Shown piece after piece: positions 1 through 11,356 of a stretch of 63,935 nucleotides of DNA. The DNA lies in contig NZ_JAFBIV010000013.1 of the NCBI RefSeq assembly GCF_021531915.1, positions 1-63,935 on the forward strand. Reading direction: 5' to 3'. Each line of letters begins with the position of its first letter. The first letter of the stretch is position 1. The position numbers and the translations under genes were made by a program. Under the pieces are notes generated by a model that saw nothing but the letters and a program-made list of their open reading frames with translations, made no database searches and was not told the origin of the DNA. This DNA is from Oscillibacter valericigenes (lineage in GTDB: Bacteria; Bacillota; Clostridia; Oscillospirales; Oscillospiraceae).

Positions 1-562
1 CATGTGCCCAACAACCCACAACACGGATATTTTCAGGCAGTTTGTGGTAGCCCTGGTATCCATCTGCATGAAGCCAGCCTGAGAACCCTTTCAGGAACTC
101 TTCTGCATGCACAGCCTTGCGGCTTGGTTGGTATTCATACAGGACGATAGGGCTTTCCGCACATCCGCTGGTCCGGTACAGCCACATATAGGACTTGCTG
201 GCAGCTGCCTTTCCAGACTCTTTCAATACCTGCAGAGTGGTTTCATCTCCGTGCAGAACAGGTTCCTTACAAAGATTTCTGTGCAGTACATCATAAATCG
301 GACGCAGCCAGGTATCCGAGGTGTTCAGCATCCAGTTGGCCATTGTCTGCCGGGACAGTTTCAATCCCTCCCGGTTAAATTCCTGCTCCAAACGGTATAG
401 TGGAGAATACATCACGAATTTCTGAGTCATGATGTGAGCCACTGCTTCGGCGGAAGCAAAGCTGCCCGGGTAAAGCACCGGCTGCTTTGGCGTCTTCAGA
501 ATATTGGCTTCTCCGGTCTCTTCTTCACACTTCTTGCAGGCATAAGTAAACCATACTTCTCT
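1..562 (-). pseudogene. IS66-family transposase, internal fragment (runs off window)
   Basis: The minus strand is open from 562 to the window edge and reads as the central part of an IS66 transposase (TnpC). It has a Cys pair (CKKC) at the upstream end, the PLYR segment, the SRQTMANW segment, HGDETTLQVL with the catalytic Asp, ASKSYMWLYRT, and HADGYQGYHKLPENI followed by GCWAH. An in-frame TAA at 563-565 closes the frame upstream, and no start or N-terminal part is present, so the 5' end is lost. The 3' part lies outside the window. IS66 transposases are about 500 residues; about 187 codons are visible. A broken copy is likely, though the part beyond the window cannot be judged. Confidence 0.85.
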
Positions 563-687
563 TTATAACTGATTTCCTTGGCTCCTGCGGCTTCAAGTCT
601 CCGGATTCCTTCATCCACAAGACTATGCCAACCAGGGCCTACATGATAAATGGGGTTGTTGGTTGTGATGGGGTTATCTATTGTCAT
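496..687 (-). pseudogene. 5' fragment of a small phage-type protein, fused to IS66 remnant
   Basis: A 63-codon frame starts with ATG at 687 behind a weak GAGGA. Residues 14-45 (HVGPGWHSLVDEG to KEKYG) resemble a short domain often met in prophage and accessory proteins, which usually continues as KEKFGxLRFY. Here the similarity stops at KEKYG, about position 553, exactly where the IS66 transposase frame begins in another phase. The last 18 residues are therefore IS66 DNA read out of frame. I cannot name the function. The structure suggests that an IS66 copy inserted here and both partners then decayed. Confidence 0.4.
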
Positions 688-1171
688 GGTGTCTCATTTT
701 CCTCTGATCTCTGCTTTCCTTTGTTATGGTATGGCATTGTCTCTTGAATTCTCTTATACTTCCAGTCCGGCCTATAAACATCATTAAGTAAGTCAAAGTA
801 GTCATTCATCTTCGATAGTATCTCTACTCTGAATTGGATGCTAAAAAGACTTTTTCTTCTTTGCCAAATGGATTTTGCTCACTGCACTACATAAGAAATT
901 ATTTATGTCTCATACCTGAAAACTACCATGCTAAATACTCCGATTTTTCCATGTCACTCTACAGAAAAATAGTATATAAAAACGGAGAGAGACTTAATGA
1001 GCTATCAATACAACTCATTAAGTCTCTCTTATTTCGCAGATGTCCGATGGTATTTTTTAAGGAAATTATGTCAGCGTTATGTCAGACCGCTGATTTTCCT
1101 TAAATTTTTCCAAATAAACCCAGTTCAAATCCTAACTTAAAAGTTACGGTTTTTACTCGATTTATAAGGTT
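688..1171. other. Gene-poor AT-richer stretch between IS66 scar and ntpD
   Basis: I find no convincing gene here. A 45-codon minus-strand frame (674-811) has no clear ribosome binding site and no recognisable content. A plus-strand frame starting with TTG at 834 contains a strong inverted repeat and is not believed. The only structured element is a perfect 16-bp stem (986-1001 with 1014-1029, 12-nt loop) without a T-run on either side. Base composition is clearly lower in GC than the ntp operon, which fits accessory DNA. Confidence 0.5.
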
Positions 1172-1861
1172 TTAGTCCGCTTTTGCCTCACAAAGCATCT
1201 GGTCCTGAACCCTACGTTCCTCAATCGCTTGCCGAAGTATCATATCTTTCACCTTCATCAGACGGGTGGTGGTGGCACGGTCGTTCTCATCCAGCTTCAT
1301 GGTGATATAGCGGATGGCGGCCTCGGTCTCGGGGATCATCACGTATTCCAGAGCGTTGACGCGGCGGCGGGTCTTTTCGATCTCCTCCGCCATCAGCTGG
1401 GCGGACTTCTCGATCTCCGCCAGCTTCAGCATCTTCCGGAACACATGGCCCAAGGCGTCCACAGCCGTGTCCAGCTCACCGGAGGTGGATGCGAAGCCAT
1501 AGGGATAGATGTCGGAATCCGACTTGGTCTTGGTCTGGAAGTCGTACACCGGCACGTTGACGGACATGATGTTCTGGCTGCCCATGGTCAGCTCCACGCT
1601 CTGCTTGGGATACAACAGCGCCTGCTCCAGCGCCTCGGAGCTCATGAGGGCGGAGGCCACGGTGAAGGACTTATGGACTGTCATCAGCTCCTCCTCCACC
1701 TCGGCCCGGAGAGCCCGGACCTCACGAACGGTCTCCAGGAACTGCTTCATCAGGCCGTCGCGCTTGTCTTTCAGCAGCTTGTGGCCCCGGCGGGCGGTCT
1801 TCAGCTTGCCCTTCAGCCGGGTCAGTTCCATGCGGGTAGGGGTCACCGTGATATTCGCCAT
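1172..1861 (-). CDS. ntpD: V/A-type ATPase subunit D (central stalk rotor)
   Basis: This 229-residue protein is the D subunit of the V/A-type ATPase, the long coiled-coil axle that sits in the A3B3 head and transmits rotation to the membrane ring. The N-terminus (TPTRMELTRLKGKLKTARRG) and the long helical content with HKLLKDKRD at about 28-36 are typical of the ATP-synt_D family, as is its length. It is the last gene of the operon, 13 nt after ntpB. No ntpH or ntpJ homologue follows; the next DNA is IS66 remnant. Confidence 0.96.
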   Translation of the reverse strand: MANITVTPTRMELTRLKGKLKTARRGHKLLKDKRDGLMKQFLETVREVRALRAEVEEELMTVHKSFTVASALMSSEALEQALLYPKQSVELTMGSQNIMSVNVPVYDFQTKTKSDSDIYPYGFASTSGELDTAVDALGHVFRKMLKLAEIEKSAQLMAEEIEKTRRRVNALEYVMIPETEAAIRYITMKLDENDRATTTRLMKVKDMILRQAIEERRVQDQMLCEAKAD

Positions 1862-1874
1862 GGCTCACCCCTCC

Positions 1875-3260
1875 TCAATTCTCGTCTTTCTTCGGCCAGT
1901 ACTTCTCAATATACTCGGGTTTGATTCGTTTCAGCTCGCTCTTGGGCAGGATGCTCAGCAGCTCCCAGCCCAGATCCAGCGTCTCCTCGATGGAGCGGTT
2001 CTCCTCGTAGCCCTGATTCACATAGCGGCGCTCAAATTCGTCAGCGAACTTGGCGTACAGCAGGTCCGTGGGGGTCAAGGCGGCCTCGCCCAGAATGGAC
2101 ATCAATTCCTTGTTGTCCTTACCGGTGGCGTAGGCGGCGAAGAGCTGGTTCATGGTGTTGGCGTGGTCCTCCCGGGTCTTGCCCTCGCCGATACCCTTAT
2201 CCTTCAGACGGGACAGGGAGGGCAGCACGTCCACGGGGGGATGGATGCCCTGGCGGTACAGGGCGCGGCTCAGAATGATCTGACCCTCGGTGATATAGCC
2301 GGTCAGGTCGGGAATGGGATGAGTCTTGTCATCCTCCGGCATGGTCAGAATGGGGATCAGGGTGATGGAGCCGGACTTGCCCAGCTTCCGGCCGGCGCGC
2401 TCGTACAGAGTGGCCAGGTCGGTGTACAGATAGCCGGGATAGCCGCGGCGACCGGGGACCTCTTTCTTAGCGGCGGAGACCTCACGGAGGGCCTCGGCGT
2501 AGTTAGTGATATCGGTCATGATGACCAGCACGTGCATATCCTTCTCAAAGGCCAGATACTCGGCGGCGGTCAGTGCCATACGGGGCGTGCTGATACGCTC
2601 GACAGCCGGGTCGTTGGCCAGGTTGGAGAACATGACGGTACGGTCGATGGCGCCGGTGCGCTTGAACTCACTGACGAAGAACTCGGATTCCTCGAAGGTG
2701 ATGCCGATGGCGGCGAACACCACGGCGAAGTTGGCGGCCTCGTCGCCCCGCACCTTGGCCTGACGGGCGATCTGGGCAGCCAGGTTGGCGTGAGGCAGAC
2801 CGGAGCCGGAGAAGATAGGCAGCTTCTGGCCACGGACCAGGGTGTTCAGACCGTCGATGGTGGAAACACCGGTCTGGATGAACTCGTTGGGATAGTCACG
2901 GGCTGCCGGGTTCATGGGCAGGCCGTTGATGTCCCGGTATTCCTCTGCCAGGATCTCGGGACCGCCGTCAATGGGACGGCCCATGCCGTTGAACACGCGG
3001 CCCAGCATGTCGCCGGACACGCCCAGCTGCAGGGGATGGCCCAGGAAGCGGACCTTGGCATCGGCCAGGTTGATACCGGCGGCGGATTCGAACAGCTGGA
3101 CCACGGCGGCGTCGCCGTTAACCTCCAGCACCTTGCCGCGGCGGATGGAGCCGTCGTGCAGCTCGATCTCCACCAGCTCGTCATAAGTGACGTTCTCCAC
3201 CATGCGGACCATCATCAGAGGGCCGGAAATCTCCTCTACGGTTTTGTATTCTCGGATCAT
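1875..3260 (-). CDS. ntpB: V/A-type ATPase subunit B (non-catalytic head subunit)
   Basis: This 461-residue regulatory B subunit alternates with A in the hexameric cytoplasmic head. It carries the F1/V1 beta-barrel N-terminus ([18 protein letters not shown]) and the nucleotide-binding fold, but in place of a canonical Walker A it has [17 protein letters not shown], the expected degenerate loop of B subunits. The ATP synthase alpha/beta signature region [17 protein letters not shown] is present near residue 345. The ATG shares its A with the last base of the ntpA TAA stop, so translation is probably coupled. A GGGAGGTGAG binding site lies within the end of ntpA. Confidence 0.98.
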   Translation of the reverse strand: MIREYKTVEEISGPLMMVRMVENVTYDELVEIELHDGSIRRGKVLEVNGDAAVVQLFESAAGINLADAKVRFLGHPLQLGVSGDMLGRVFNGMGRPIDGGPEILAEEYRDINGLPMNPAARDYPNEFIQTGVSTIDGLNTLVRGQKLPIFSGSGLPHANLAAQIARQAKVRGDEAANFAVVFAAIGITFEESEFFVSEFKRTGAIDRTVMFSNLANDPAVERISTPRMALTAAEYLAFEKDMHVLVIMTDITNYAEALREVSAAKKEVPGRRGYPGYLYTDLATLYERAGRKLGKSGSITLIPILTMPEDDKTHPIPDLTGYITEGQIILSRALYRQGIHPPVDVLPSLSRLKDKGIGEGKTREDHANTMNQLFAAYATGKDNKELMSILGEAALTPTDLLYAKFADEFERRYVNQGYEENRSIEETLDLGWELLSILPKSELKRIKPEYIEKYWPKKDEN

Positions 3261-5029
3261 TACTGCTCACCTCCCTGAGATGCGATGGCTTCGATCTGCT
3301 GCTCCATCTCGGCCTGGATCCTGGCGTAGGCCCGGTCGTATTCCTCCACGGGCACGCTCTTGGCACGGCCGATCTGCTCACGGGCGGGAATGGTGAACAG
3401 CTTGCCCGCCTCGGCACCCTGAGCGATGGCAACACGGCACAGCTTCTCATAGCCCAGGATCAGGGTCAGCAGCTTGGCCTGCCGGTCATAGCTGGAATAA
3501 CCGTCGATATCGGTGAAGGCATTCTGCTGCAGGAAGTCCTCGCGGATCATACGGGCAACCTCCAGCGTCAACTGGTCACCGGGAGACAGGGCGTCCTTAC
3601 CGACCAGCTGGACGATCTCGTTCAGGCTGGCCTCGTTCTGCAGAATGCTCATGGCCTGGGCACGGCTCTGCATGAAGCCCTCGCCGAAGTTCTCATCAAA
3701 CCAGGGCTTCAGGGTGTCCAGATACAGAGAATAGGAGTTCAGCCAGTTGATGGCCGGGAAATGACGCTTGTAGGCCAGAGAGGAGTCCAGGGACCAGAAC
3801 ACCTTGACGATACGCATGGTGGCCTGGGACACGGGCTCGGACAGGTCGCCGCCCGGAGGGGACACGGCGCCCACAGCGGTCAGGCTGCCCTTGCGGTCAT
3901 CAGAGCCGATGCACTCCACGGAACCGGCGCGCTCGTAGAACTGAGCCAGACGGGATGCCAGGTAGGCGGGATAGCCTTCCTCACCGGGCATCTCCTCCAG
4001 ACGGCCGGACATCTCACGGAGAGCCTCTGCCCAGCGGGAGGTGGAGTCGGCGATAACGGCCACGTCGTAGCCCATGTCACGGAAGTACTCGGCGATGGTG
4101 ATGCCGGTGTACACGGAGGCCTCACGGGCCGCCACGGGCATATCGGAGGTGTTGGCGATCAGGACGGTCCGCTTCATCAGGGACTCGCCGGTACGGGGGT
4201 CCTTCAGTTCGGGGAACTCACGCAGAACGTCGGTCATCTCGTTGCCGCGCTCGCCGCAGCCGATGTAGACCACGATGTCCACGTCGGACCACTTGGCCAG
4301 CTGGTGCTGCACCACGGTCTTGCCGGAGCCGAAGGGGCCGGGCACGGCCGCCGTACCGCCCTTGGCGATGGGGAACATGGTGTCGATGATGCGCTGGCCG
4401 GAGCACAGGGGACGCTTGGGGGGATACTTGTGGCTGTAGGGACGGCCCACGCGGACCGGCCACTTCTGGGTCATGGTCAGGGGCACTTCCCTGCCATCGT
4501 CGGTCTTCAGGGTGGCGATGGTCTCCGTCACGTTGAAGGAACCGCTCTTGATGTCGGTGATGGTGCCGCTCATGTTGGGGGGCACCATGATCTTATGGAG
4601 CACCACGGGAGTTTCGGGCACGGTGCCGATGATATCGCCGCCGATGACCTTATCCCCCACCTTGACGGTGGCGGTGAACTCCCACTTCTTCTCGTGGTCC
4701 AGGGCAGGCACTTCCACGCCGCGGGCGATGTTGGTGCCAACCTTCTCCACGATCTTCTCCAGCGGGCGCTGGATACCGTCGTAGATACCCTCGATCATGC
4801 CGGGGCCAAGCTCCACGCTCATGGGGGCGCCGGTGGTCTCCACCACGGCGCCGGGGCCCAGGCCGGAGGTCTCCTCGTAGACCTGGATGGAGGCGGAGTC
4901 GCCCTTCATGGTCAGAATCTCGCCGATCAGACGCTGGGGGCCAACGCGGACCACGTCGGACATATTGGCGTCCGCCAGGCCCGTGGCCACCACCAGCGGT
5001 CCGGAAACTTTAACAACTTTACCGCTCAA
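3260..5029 (-). CDS. ntpA: V/A-type ATPase catalytic subunit A
   Basis: This 589-residue catalytic subunit hydrolyses or makes ATP in the V1 head. It has the P-loop GPFGSGKT at residues 231-238, the A-subunit-specific bulge domain between about residues 110 and 190, and the signature [12 protein letters not shown] near 425. Length matches the family (580-600). The start is TTG at 5029, where the family N-terminus ([15 protein letters not shown]) begins. No in-frame ATG lies upstream before ntpG, and AGAAGG sits about 10 nt before. It is co-transcribed with ntpG (70-nt gap) and ntpB (1-nt overlap). Confidence 0.98.
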   Translation of the reverse strand: MSGKVVKVSGPLVVATGLADANMSDVVRVGPQRLIGEILTMKGDSASIQVYEETSGLGPGAVVETTGAPMSVELGPGMIEGIYDGIQRPLEKIVEKVGTNIARGVEVPALDHEKKWEFTATVKVGDKVIGGDIIGTVPETPVVLHKIMVPPNMSGTITDIKSGSFNVTETIATLKTDDGREVPLTMTQKWPVRVGRPYSHKYPPKRPLCSGQRIIDTMFPIAKGGTAAVPGPFGSGKTVVQHQLAKWSDVDIVVYIGCGERGNEMTDVLREFPELKDPRTGESLMKRTVLIANTSDMPVAAREASVYTGITIAEYFRDMGYDVAVIADSTSRWAEALREMSGRLEEMPGEEGYPAYLASRLAQFYERAGSVECIGSDDRKGSLTAVGAVSPPGGDLSEPVSQATMRIVKVFWSLDSSLAYKRHFPAINWLNSYSLYLDTLKPWFDENFGEGFMQSRAQAMSILQNEASLNEIVQLVGKDALSPGDQLTLEVARMIREDFLQQNAFTDIDGYSSYDRQAKLLTLILGYEKLCRVAIAQGAEAGKLFTIPAREQIGRAKSVPVEEYDRAYARIQAEMEQQIEAIASQGGEQ

Positions 5030-5099
5030 ATCAGAATACCTTCTTCCTTGGAAAATTCTCTTCCGAGGCTGTTTGTCTCATCTGTAATGCTTAATAGCT

Positions 5100-5417
5100 T
5101 TACAGGATATCCGCTCCAACGGCCCGTTCGATAGCCCGTTGGATATTGTTCTTGCCGATGCCCAGGGAGCCCTCCCGGCCGGGGATCAGGATGATGGCGG
5201 GGGTCAGCTCGTCCTTGTAGCGGGACAGCACGTCCTCCATATCCTTTCCCAGCGTCTCGGTGAGATAGATCACCGCGCAGTCGCTTTTGGCCAGCTCGCG
5301 GACCTTCTCCTTTGCCTCCTCCACAGAGGTGACGGGATAGGCGTCCAGGCCCAGGGCACGGAATCCCATGACGGATTCCCAGTCGCCGATCACGGCGATC
5401 CGATACGTTGTTGCCAT
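5100..5417 (-). CDS. ntpG: V/A-type ATPase subunit F (rotor tip)
   Basis: This 105-residue protein is the F subunit (NtpG in Enterococcus numbering), which binds subunit D in the central rotor. The N-terminus (YRIAVIGDWESVMGFRALGL) and the pattern of a small Rossmann-like fold are typical of the ATP-synt_F family, as is the length. It sits between ntpC and ntpA, its place in the ntpFIKECGABD order. The ATG is 12 nt after the ntpC stop, with GGCGG as a modest binding site. Confidence 0.95.
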   Translation of the reverse strand: MATTYRIAVIGDWESVMGFRALGLDAYPVTSVEEAKEKVRELAKSDCAVIYLTETLGKDMEDVLSRYKDELTPAIILIPGREGSLGIGKNNIQRAIERAVGADIL

Positions 5418-5429
5418 CGTTACACCGCC

Positions 5430-6434
5430 TTACACATAGCTGGCCCGGAGCCGGGTGCGGATCACATCGGCGGGCAGGCCCGTTCCGCGGCCCAGCAGCA
5501 GGATGCGGAGGTTGGTGTACTCCGTCTCCCGGGCTGCCAGATAGGCCAGCAGGGGCGCTTCGCCGAAGGCCACAGCCTGGGCGCCGGAGAGGTAGTCTCC
5601 CACCGCGTCATCGCAGAGCTTTTCGAACCGGGTCATGGCGCCGCCCCGCAGTATCTCGCTGCCGGCCTCGGCAGCCGCCTGGAACCGGGTGGGTCCATAC
5701 AGCTCCATCAGGCCGCTGCCGCCGTCGGCACTGACCTTCAGGATGGCTGCCTCGTCGATGTCGCCGCCCTCAAAGAGGACGCCCCGCAGGAACTCCGCGT
5801 TCTTTCCCATCCGGATGGTGCGGACCAGCGCCCGCAGGTTGGCCGCGTCGATCTGGGCCTTCACGTAACCGTGGAGGAATTGGCTGCCGGTAGCCTCGGC
5901 CACCGCATCCATGTCCCGGTAGCACCAGCTGTCCAGCACGATGTCCGCCAGCTGGGGGTCCCGGGTGGTATCCAGCACCTCCTTGGCCTCCGCTGCAGCG
6001 GCAGCCAGACAGGCGGGCAGTTCCTCCATCTTACCGCTCTGGATGGCCTCCTTCAGCGTCTGGACGTCCAACCTGCCCATATCCATCAGCATATGGCCGG
6101 GGTCCGTTCCCATGGCGTCCGCCTTCAGGATGGCCTTCACGTTATGATAGTCGTATTTCAGCTTGAAAATGTCGATATACCTGGGGTCCGGCGCACTGTC
6201 GGCCAAGTCGGCCAGGGTGGCCTCCCGGGCGGCAGACAGGGCCGCGTCCATGGCCTCCGGCCGGGTGGGGTCCAGCTCCGGATATCCGCACTCCTGGAGG
6301 ATCTTGACAGCCTCCTCGTCGGTGCGGGCGTCCAGCACCTGCTCCATCCGTTCCCGGGTCAGCAGCCCGGTCTCCATGGCCCGGATGCGGGCGGAGATGG
6401 CCAGGTAATCGGTGTCTTTGATTTTTTTCGCCAA
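5430..6434 (-). CDS. ntpC: V/A-type ATPase subunit C (d-type, ring cap)
   Basis: This is the V-ATPase V0D/AC39-family subunit that caps the proteolipid ring and docks the central stalk. It is about 334 residues and largely helical, with the family features DYLAISARIRAMETGLL at the N-terminus and DYHNVKAILKA near the middle. The start chosen is TTG at 6434, preceded by AAGGAGG at good spacing. An ATG at 6455 overlaps the ntpE stop (ATGA) but has no binding site in front and would add seven unrelated residues. Either could be used; the rest is certain. Confidence 0.93.
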   Translation of the reverse strand: MAKKIKDTDYLAISARIRAMETGLLTRERMEQVLDARTDEEAVKILQECGYPELDPTRPEAMDAALSAAREATLADLADSAPDPRYIDIFKLKYDYHNVKAILKADAMGTDPGHMLMDMGRLDVQTLKEAIQSGKMEELPACLAAAAAEAKEVLDTTRDPQLADIVLDSWCYRDMDAVAEATGSQFLHGYVKAQIDAANLRALVRTIRMGKNAEFLRGVLFEGGDIDEAAILKVSADGGSGLMELYGPTRFQAAAEAGSEILRGGAMTRFEKLCDDAVGDYLSGAQAVAFGEAPLLAYLAARETEYTNLRILLLGRGTGLPADVIRTRLRASYV

Positions 6435-6451
6435 GACACTTCCTCCTTCAG

Positions 6452-7042
6452 TCATGCCTCCGGGAACAGCTTCTTTGCCACCGCTCCCGCGGTCTCCGCT
6501 TTCTGCAAACGCACCAGGGTATCAAAGGTGCAGTTGACCTCCACATTGCCGCTCCGCAGGATAAAACCGCCCTGGATGGGCAGAGTCTCCTGAGAGAGGA
6601 CCAGCTGCTTGCCGGAGGCCTTGTTGGCCTTTTCCACGGCAGCCTTGCCGGCGTGGTCCCGGTCCTCCGGGGAAAAGACCGCCTCTTCGGTGCCGGTGGA
6701 GGAAGCCCGGATCAGCAGATCCGCCAGAACCTCCACATACTGCTCCTGCGGCATGGAACACAGCTTCTCCAGCGCCCGGATGTATGCCTTTTCCACCATT
6801 TCCTGCTTGGCGGCCAGGAGGACCTTGCGTGCCTCCATCTGGGCCGCACTCACCAGACGCTCCTCCCGCTCGGCGGCAGCCTTCTCATTCTTGGCTGCCA
6901 GCTCCGCGGCCTCGGCTTCGGCCCGGACCTGGTAACGGCTGGCGACCGTGTCCGCCTCCTGGCGGGCATTGGCCAGAACGCTGTCGATCTCAGACTGTGC
7001 TTCCGTCTGGATCAGCTGCGTGATTTTTTCGATTCCCTTCAT
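6452..7042 (-). CDS. ntpE: V/A-type ATPase subunit E (peripheral stalk)
   Basis: This 196-residue E subunit forms the peripheral stalk (stator) with the G-like subunit. The first 100 residues are a charged Ala/Glu-rich helix. The C-terminal domain has QGGFILRSGNVEVNCTFDTL, the typical ATP-synt_E ending. The start at 7042 follows GGGGAGACC. Its stop overlaps the possible upstream ATG of ntpC. It lies between ntpK and ntpC. Confidence 0.95.
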   Translation of the reverse strand: MKGIEKITQLIQTEAQSEIDSVLANARQEADTVASRYQVRAEAEAAELAAKNEKAAAEREERLVSAAQMEARKVLLAAKQEMVEKAYIRALEKLCSMPQEQYVEVLADLLIRASSTGTEEAVFSPEDRDHAGKAAVEKANKASGKQLVLSQETLPIQGGFILRSGNVEVNCTFDTLVRLQKAETAGAVAKKLFPEA

Positions 7043-7066
7043 ATCAGGTCTCCCCTTTCTATGGGG

Positions 7067-9495
<2,429 letters not shown>

Positions 9496-9496
9496 T

Positions 9497-9811
9497 TCAG
9501 TGTTTCACAACCCTTCCGACAATAAACTCCGCAGCTTCCTCCAGGTTCCTGCCGGCCGCTTCCCGCAGGGCGGTGCTTTCCGCTTCCGCCGTGCTCCGGA
9601 TCTCATCCGCCTGCCTGGCGGCCCGCTCTTCGGCCTGTTTCAGCAACTTCCGGCCACGCTCCACTGCATCCGCGCGTGTTTTTTCAAGCAGTGCGATACC
9701 CTCACGCTCGGCGTCAGCGGCTATCTGGCGGGCTTCCGCCTCCGCGGCAGCTTTCCGCTCCCGCATCTGCGACTCCAATGCCGTGACCTTCTCAATTGCT
9801 TCCAGGGACAT
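9497..9811 (-). CDS. ntpF: V/A-type ATPase subunit G/H-like (peripheral stalk)
   Basis: This 104-residue, almost wholly helical protein is rich in Ala, Glu and Arg, with heptad character across its length. Size, composition and first position in the operon match the NtpF/AtpH peripheral-stalk subunit that pairs with subunit E. Such proteins diverge fast, so the call rests mainly on context. AGAGGTGAAC precedes the ATG. It is the promoter-proximal gene, about 95 nt after the predicted -10 box. Confidence 0.9.
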   Translation of the reverse strand: MSLEAIEKVTALESQMRERKAAAEAEARQIAADAEREGIALLEKTRADAVERGRKLLKQAEERAARQADEIRSTAEAESTALREAAGRNLEEAAEFIVGRVVKH

Positions 9812-9908
9812 ATCTGTTCACCTCTTTCCCTATTGACCCTGTTATTTGATCCAGTTCTACCTCCGCGTCAAAAGAAAATTCTCCATTTTCGCCTTGGTAT
9901 TTTAGAAC

Positions 9909-9937
9909 AGTATAGGCGTCCAATTCTGGTAATGCAA
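9909..9937 (-). promoter_or_regulatory. Predicted sigma-70-type promoter of the ntp operon
   Basis: On the minus strand TTGCAT (9932-9937) and TATACT (9909-9914) are 17 bp apart, upstream of ntpF and pointing into it. No other good pair is seen closer to the gene. The call is by eye from consensus. Confidence 0.6.
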
Positions 9938-10210
9938 GGAAATCTTCATACTACGGAAGCGCTTTCTTCCTTTTGCACAATCATCCATCTCTTTTTTCTA
10001 CGTTTCAGCAATAAGTCTTTCGATATTTTTCGAAAATTTTGCATAATTTGCGTTAAAAAATTCACTTTTTTGTTTTATTTTTAACGGATTTTCAATTTTT
10101 ATCCGAGAAAATGTGATAATTTTCGGAATTGATTTTCGAAAAAAAATGAAAATTTGCCGGAAATAATTAGAAATGTCAAAACAATTCACATTGCCGTTCA
10201 GAAACTAAAA
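9938..10210. other. Very AT-rich intergenic stretch upstream of ntp operon
   Basis: There is no gene here. The stretch 9990-10200 is dominated by A/T runs (many TTTTC, GAAAA and AAATTTT), sharply below the GC of its neighbours. It contains no DnaA-box cluster, so I do not call an origin. It could act as an UP-element or curved DNA upstream of the ntp promoter; that is only a suggestion. Confidence 0.4.
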
Positions 10211-10237
10211 AAGGGAGCAAAACAACTTTGCTCCCTT
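10211..10237 (-). terminator. Rho-independent terminator
   Basis: An 11-bp stem (10211-10221 with 10227-10237) is followed on the minus strand by a run of T. It is a second terminator behind tRNA-Arg(ACG) and resembles the one at 10273-10302. Confidence 0.75.
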
Positions 10238-10272
10238 GCAGATCACATTTCCTGCCTCAAAACATAAAAGAA

Positions 10273-10302
10273 CACCGGAGCAAAGCAAGCTTTGCTCCGG
10301 TG
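10273..10302 (-). terminator. Rho-independent terminator of tRNA-Arg(ACG)
   Basis: A perfect GC-capped stem (core CCGGAGCAAAG paired with CTTTGCTCCGG) begins right after the encoded CCA end of the tRNA and is followed on the minus strand by a T-rich tail. Confidence 0.85.
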
Positions 10303-10379
10303 TGGTACGCCCTGAGGGATTCGAACCCCCGGCCTTCTGGTCCGTAGCCAGACGCTCTATCCAGCTGAGCTAAGGGCGC
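10303..10379 (-). tRNA. tRNA-Arg (anticodon ACG)
   Basis: This is a 77-nt cloverleaf with acceptor stem GCGCCCT/AGGGCGT, a D arm with AGCTCAGCTGGATAGAGC, anticodon stem TCTGG/CCAGA around loop CTACGGA (anticodon ACG, wobble A expected to become inosine), and T-loop GTTCGAATC. CCA is encoded. Confidence 0.97.
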
Positions 10380-10530
10380 ATGTCTCACAGACAGCTTAGT
10401 TATAATAGCACGTGGTTTTTCAAAATGCAAGTGTTTTTTCAAAAAAACTTCAATTTTTTTCTGGCCCTTGTAAACAAGTTCAGCCTATGGTAAAGTATTG
10501 CATGATAAAAGAGAAGAAAGCGGTGGGTTT

Positions 10531-11121
10531 ATGGAGAACTATCCCATTAAAAGCGTAACCTTTGGCGGCTTTGACAAACAGGACGTCATCCGATATATTG
10601 AGCAGACTGCCGCCGCGCAGCAGACGCTCCAGACTGAAAATGAGCATCTGAGAAACCAGGTGGCCGATCTCTCGGCGGAGCTTTCCGCTTTGAGGGCACA
10701 GATCTCCTCCCTGTCTGCCGAGCGGGATCAGCTGCAGGAGACTCTCAGTCAGGAATCCGCTTCCCGCCAGCAATTGGAGACTCTGAAGCCTCTGGAGGAC
10801 GAAGTGGCCCGTCTGCGGCCCGACGCAGAGGCTTACGCCCAGTTCCGGGAGCGCATCGGCGCCATCGAATGTGAGGCCCGCAAGCGGGCTGCCGACTTGG
10901 AGCAGGCCACAGTAAGCCAGCTCCAGAAGACCGTCGATCTGTTCCGGGAGCAGTATCAGACCCTCATGAGTACCTTTGAATCCACTGCCAGCCATGTCAA
11001 CGGCGAGCTGCGGAAGGTGGAGGTCAATCTCACCCAGCTGCCCAGGGCCATGGATCAGGCCGGCACGGAGCTGAATGAGCTGGCCGCCCGTCTGGAACGC
11101 AGCAAGGAATCCCAGCAGTAA
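10531..11121 (+). CDS. DivIVA-like coiled-coil protein
   Basis: The 197-residue protein has an N-terminal segment, IKSVTFGGFDKQDVIRYIEQ (about residues 5-24), that matches the membrane-curvature-sensing start of the DivIVA/GpsB family. A long Glu/Gln/Leu-rich coiled coil follows to the end. Members organise division and polar growth at the membrane. The start at 10531 has GGTGGG just upstream; a TTG at 10498 is possible but less likely. It is monocistronic and followed at once by a strong terminator. Which DivIVA paralogue it is cannot be told from the sequence alone. Confidence 0.75.
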   Translation: MENYPIKSVTFGGFDKQDVIRYIEQTAAAQQTLQTENEHLRNQVADLSAELSALRAQISSLSAERDQLQETLSQESASRQQLETLKPLEDEVARLRPDAEAYAQFRERIGAIECEARKRAADLEQATVSQLQKTVDLFREQYQTLMSTFESTASHVNGELRKVEVNLTQLPRAMDQAGTELNELAARLERSKESQQ

Positions 11122-11138
11122 CATCTATATGATATAGG

Positions 11139-11167
11139 AAAGGACGCGCCGTTTCGGCGCGTCCTTT
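11139..11167 (+). terminator. Terminator hairpin after the DivIVA-like gene (copy 1)
   Basis: A perfect 13-bp stem (AAAGGACGCGCCG with CGGCGCGTCCTTT, loop TTT) lies 17 nt after the stop. The same hairpin recurs at 11328-11356. Confidence 0.75.
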
Positions 11168-11217
11168 CAGACTGTCGATAAACCCGAAAATCTTGCGCGA
11201 CGGGAAGGAAGATAGTT

Positions 11218-11327
11218 ACGAAAGAAACCCAGGAGGGGTGTCTTTCGTTTTCGATCATAAGTTTTTCGAACTTTTAGAGTTCGAAAAACTTGCAGCAGCT
11301 TGTCGAAAAGACTTTTTCGACAAGCTG
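11218..11327. repeat. Three consecutive long hairpins between two terminator copies
   Basis: Three stems follow each other: 11218-11230 with 11236-11248 (13 bp, one mismatch), 11259-11271 with 11279-11291 (13 bp, perfect, core TTTTTCGAAC), and 11296-11309 with 11314-11327 (14 bp, perfect, core CAGCTTGTCGAAAA). With the flanking terminator copies this makes five hairpins in 218 bp. No protein-coding gene is believable here. It may be a structured RNA or a mobile palindromic repeat. Confidence 0.7.
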
Positions 11328-11356
11328 AAAGGACGCGCCGTTCCGGCGCGTCCTTT
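11328..11356 (-). terminator. Terminator hairpin after the yigZ-like gene (copy 2)
   Basis: The same 13-bp stem as 11139-11167 with one base changed in the loop (TTC instead of TTT). It abuts the stop codon of the minus-strand gene that ends at 11357 and can serve both strands. Confidence 0.75.

Noticed and set aside
674..811. 45-codon minus-strand frame starting MNDYFDLLNDVF
   Set aside because: No clear ribosome binding site and no family resemblance; it overlaps the broken small gene. Could be real, but I cannot support it.
834..1103. 89-codon plus-strand frame in the gap before ntpD
   Set aside because: It starts with TTG without a ribosome binding site, contains a 16-bp inverted repeat and shows no recognisable protein pattern.
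9812..9965. Open frame of about 50 codons upstream of ntpF (contains LPELDAYTVLKYQGENGEF)
   Set aside because: There is no start codon with a binding site and the predicted ntp promoter lies inside it; kept as non-coding.
9990..10200. AT-rich stretch as replication origin
   Set aside because: No DnaA-box cluster and no dnaA, dnaN or parAB genes nearby.
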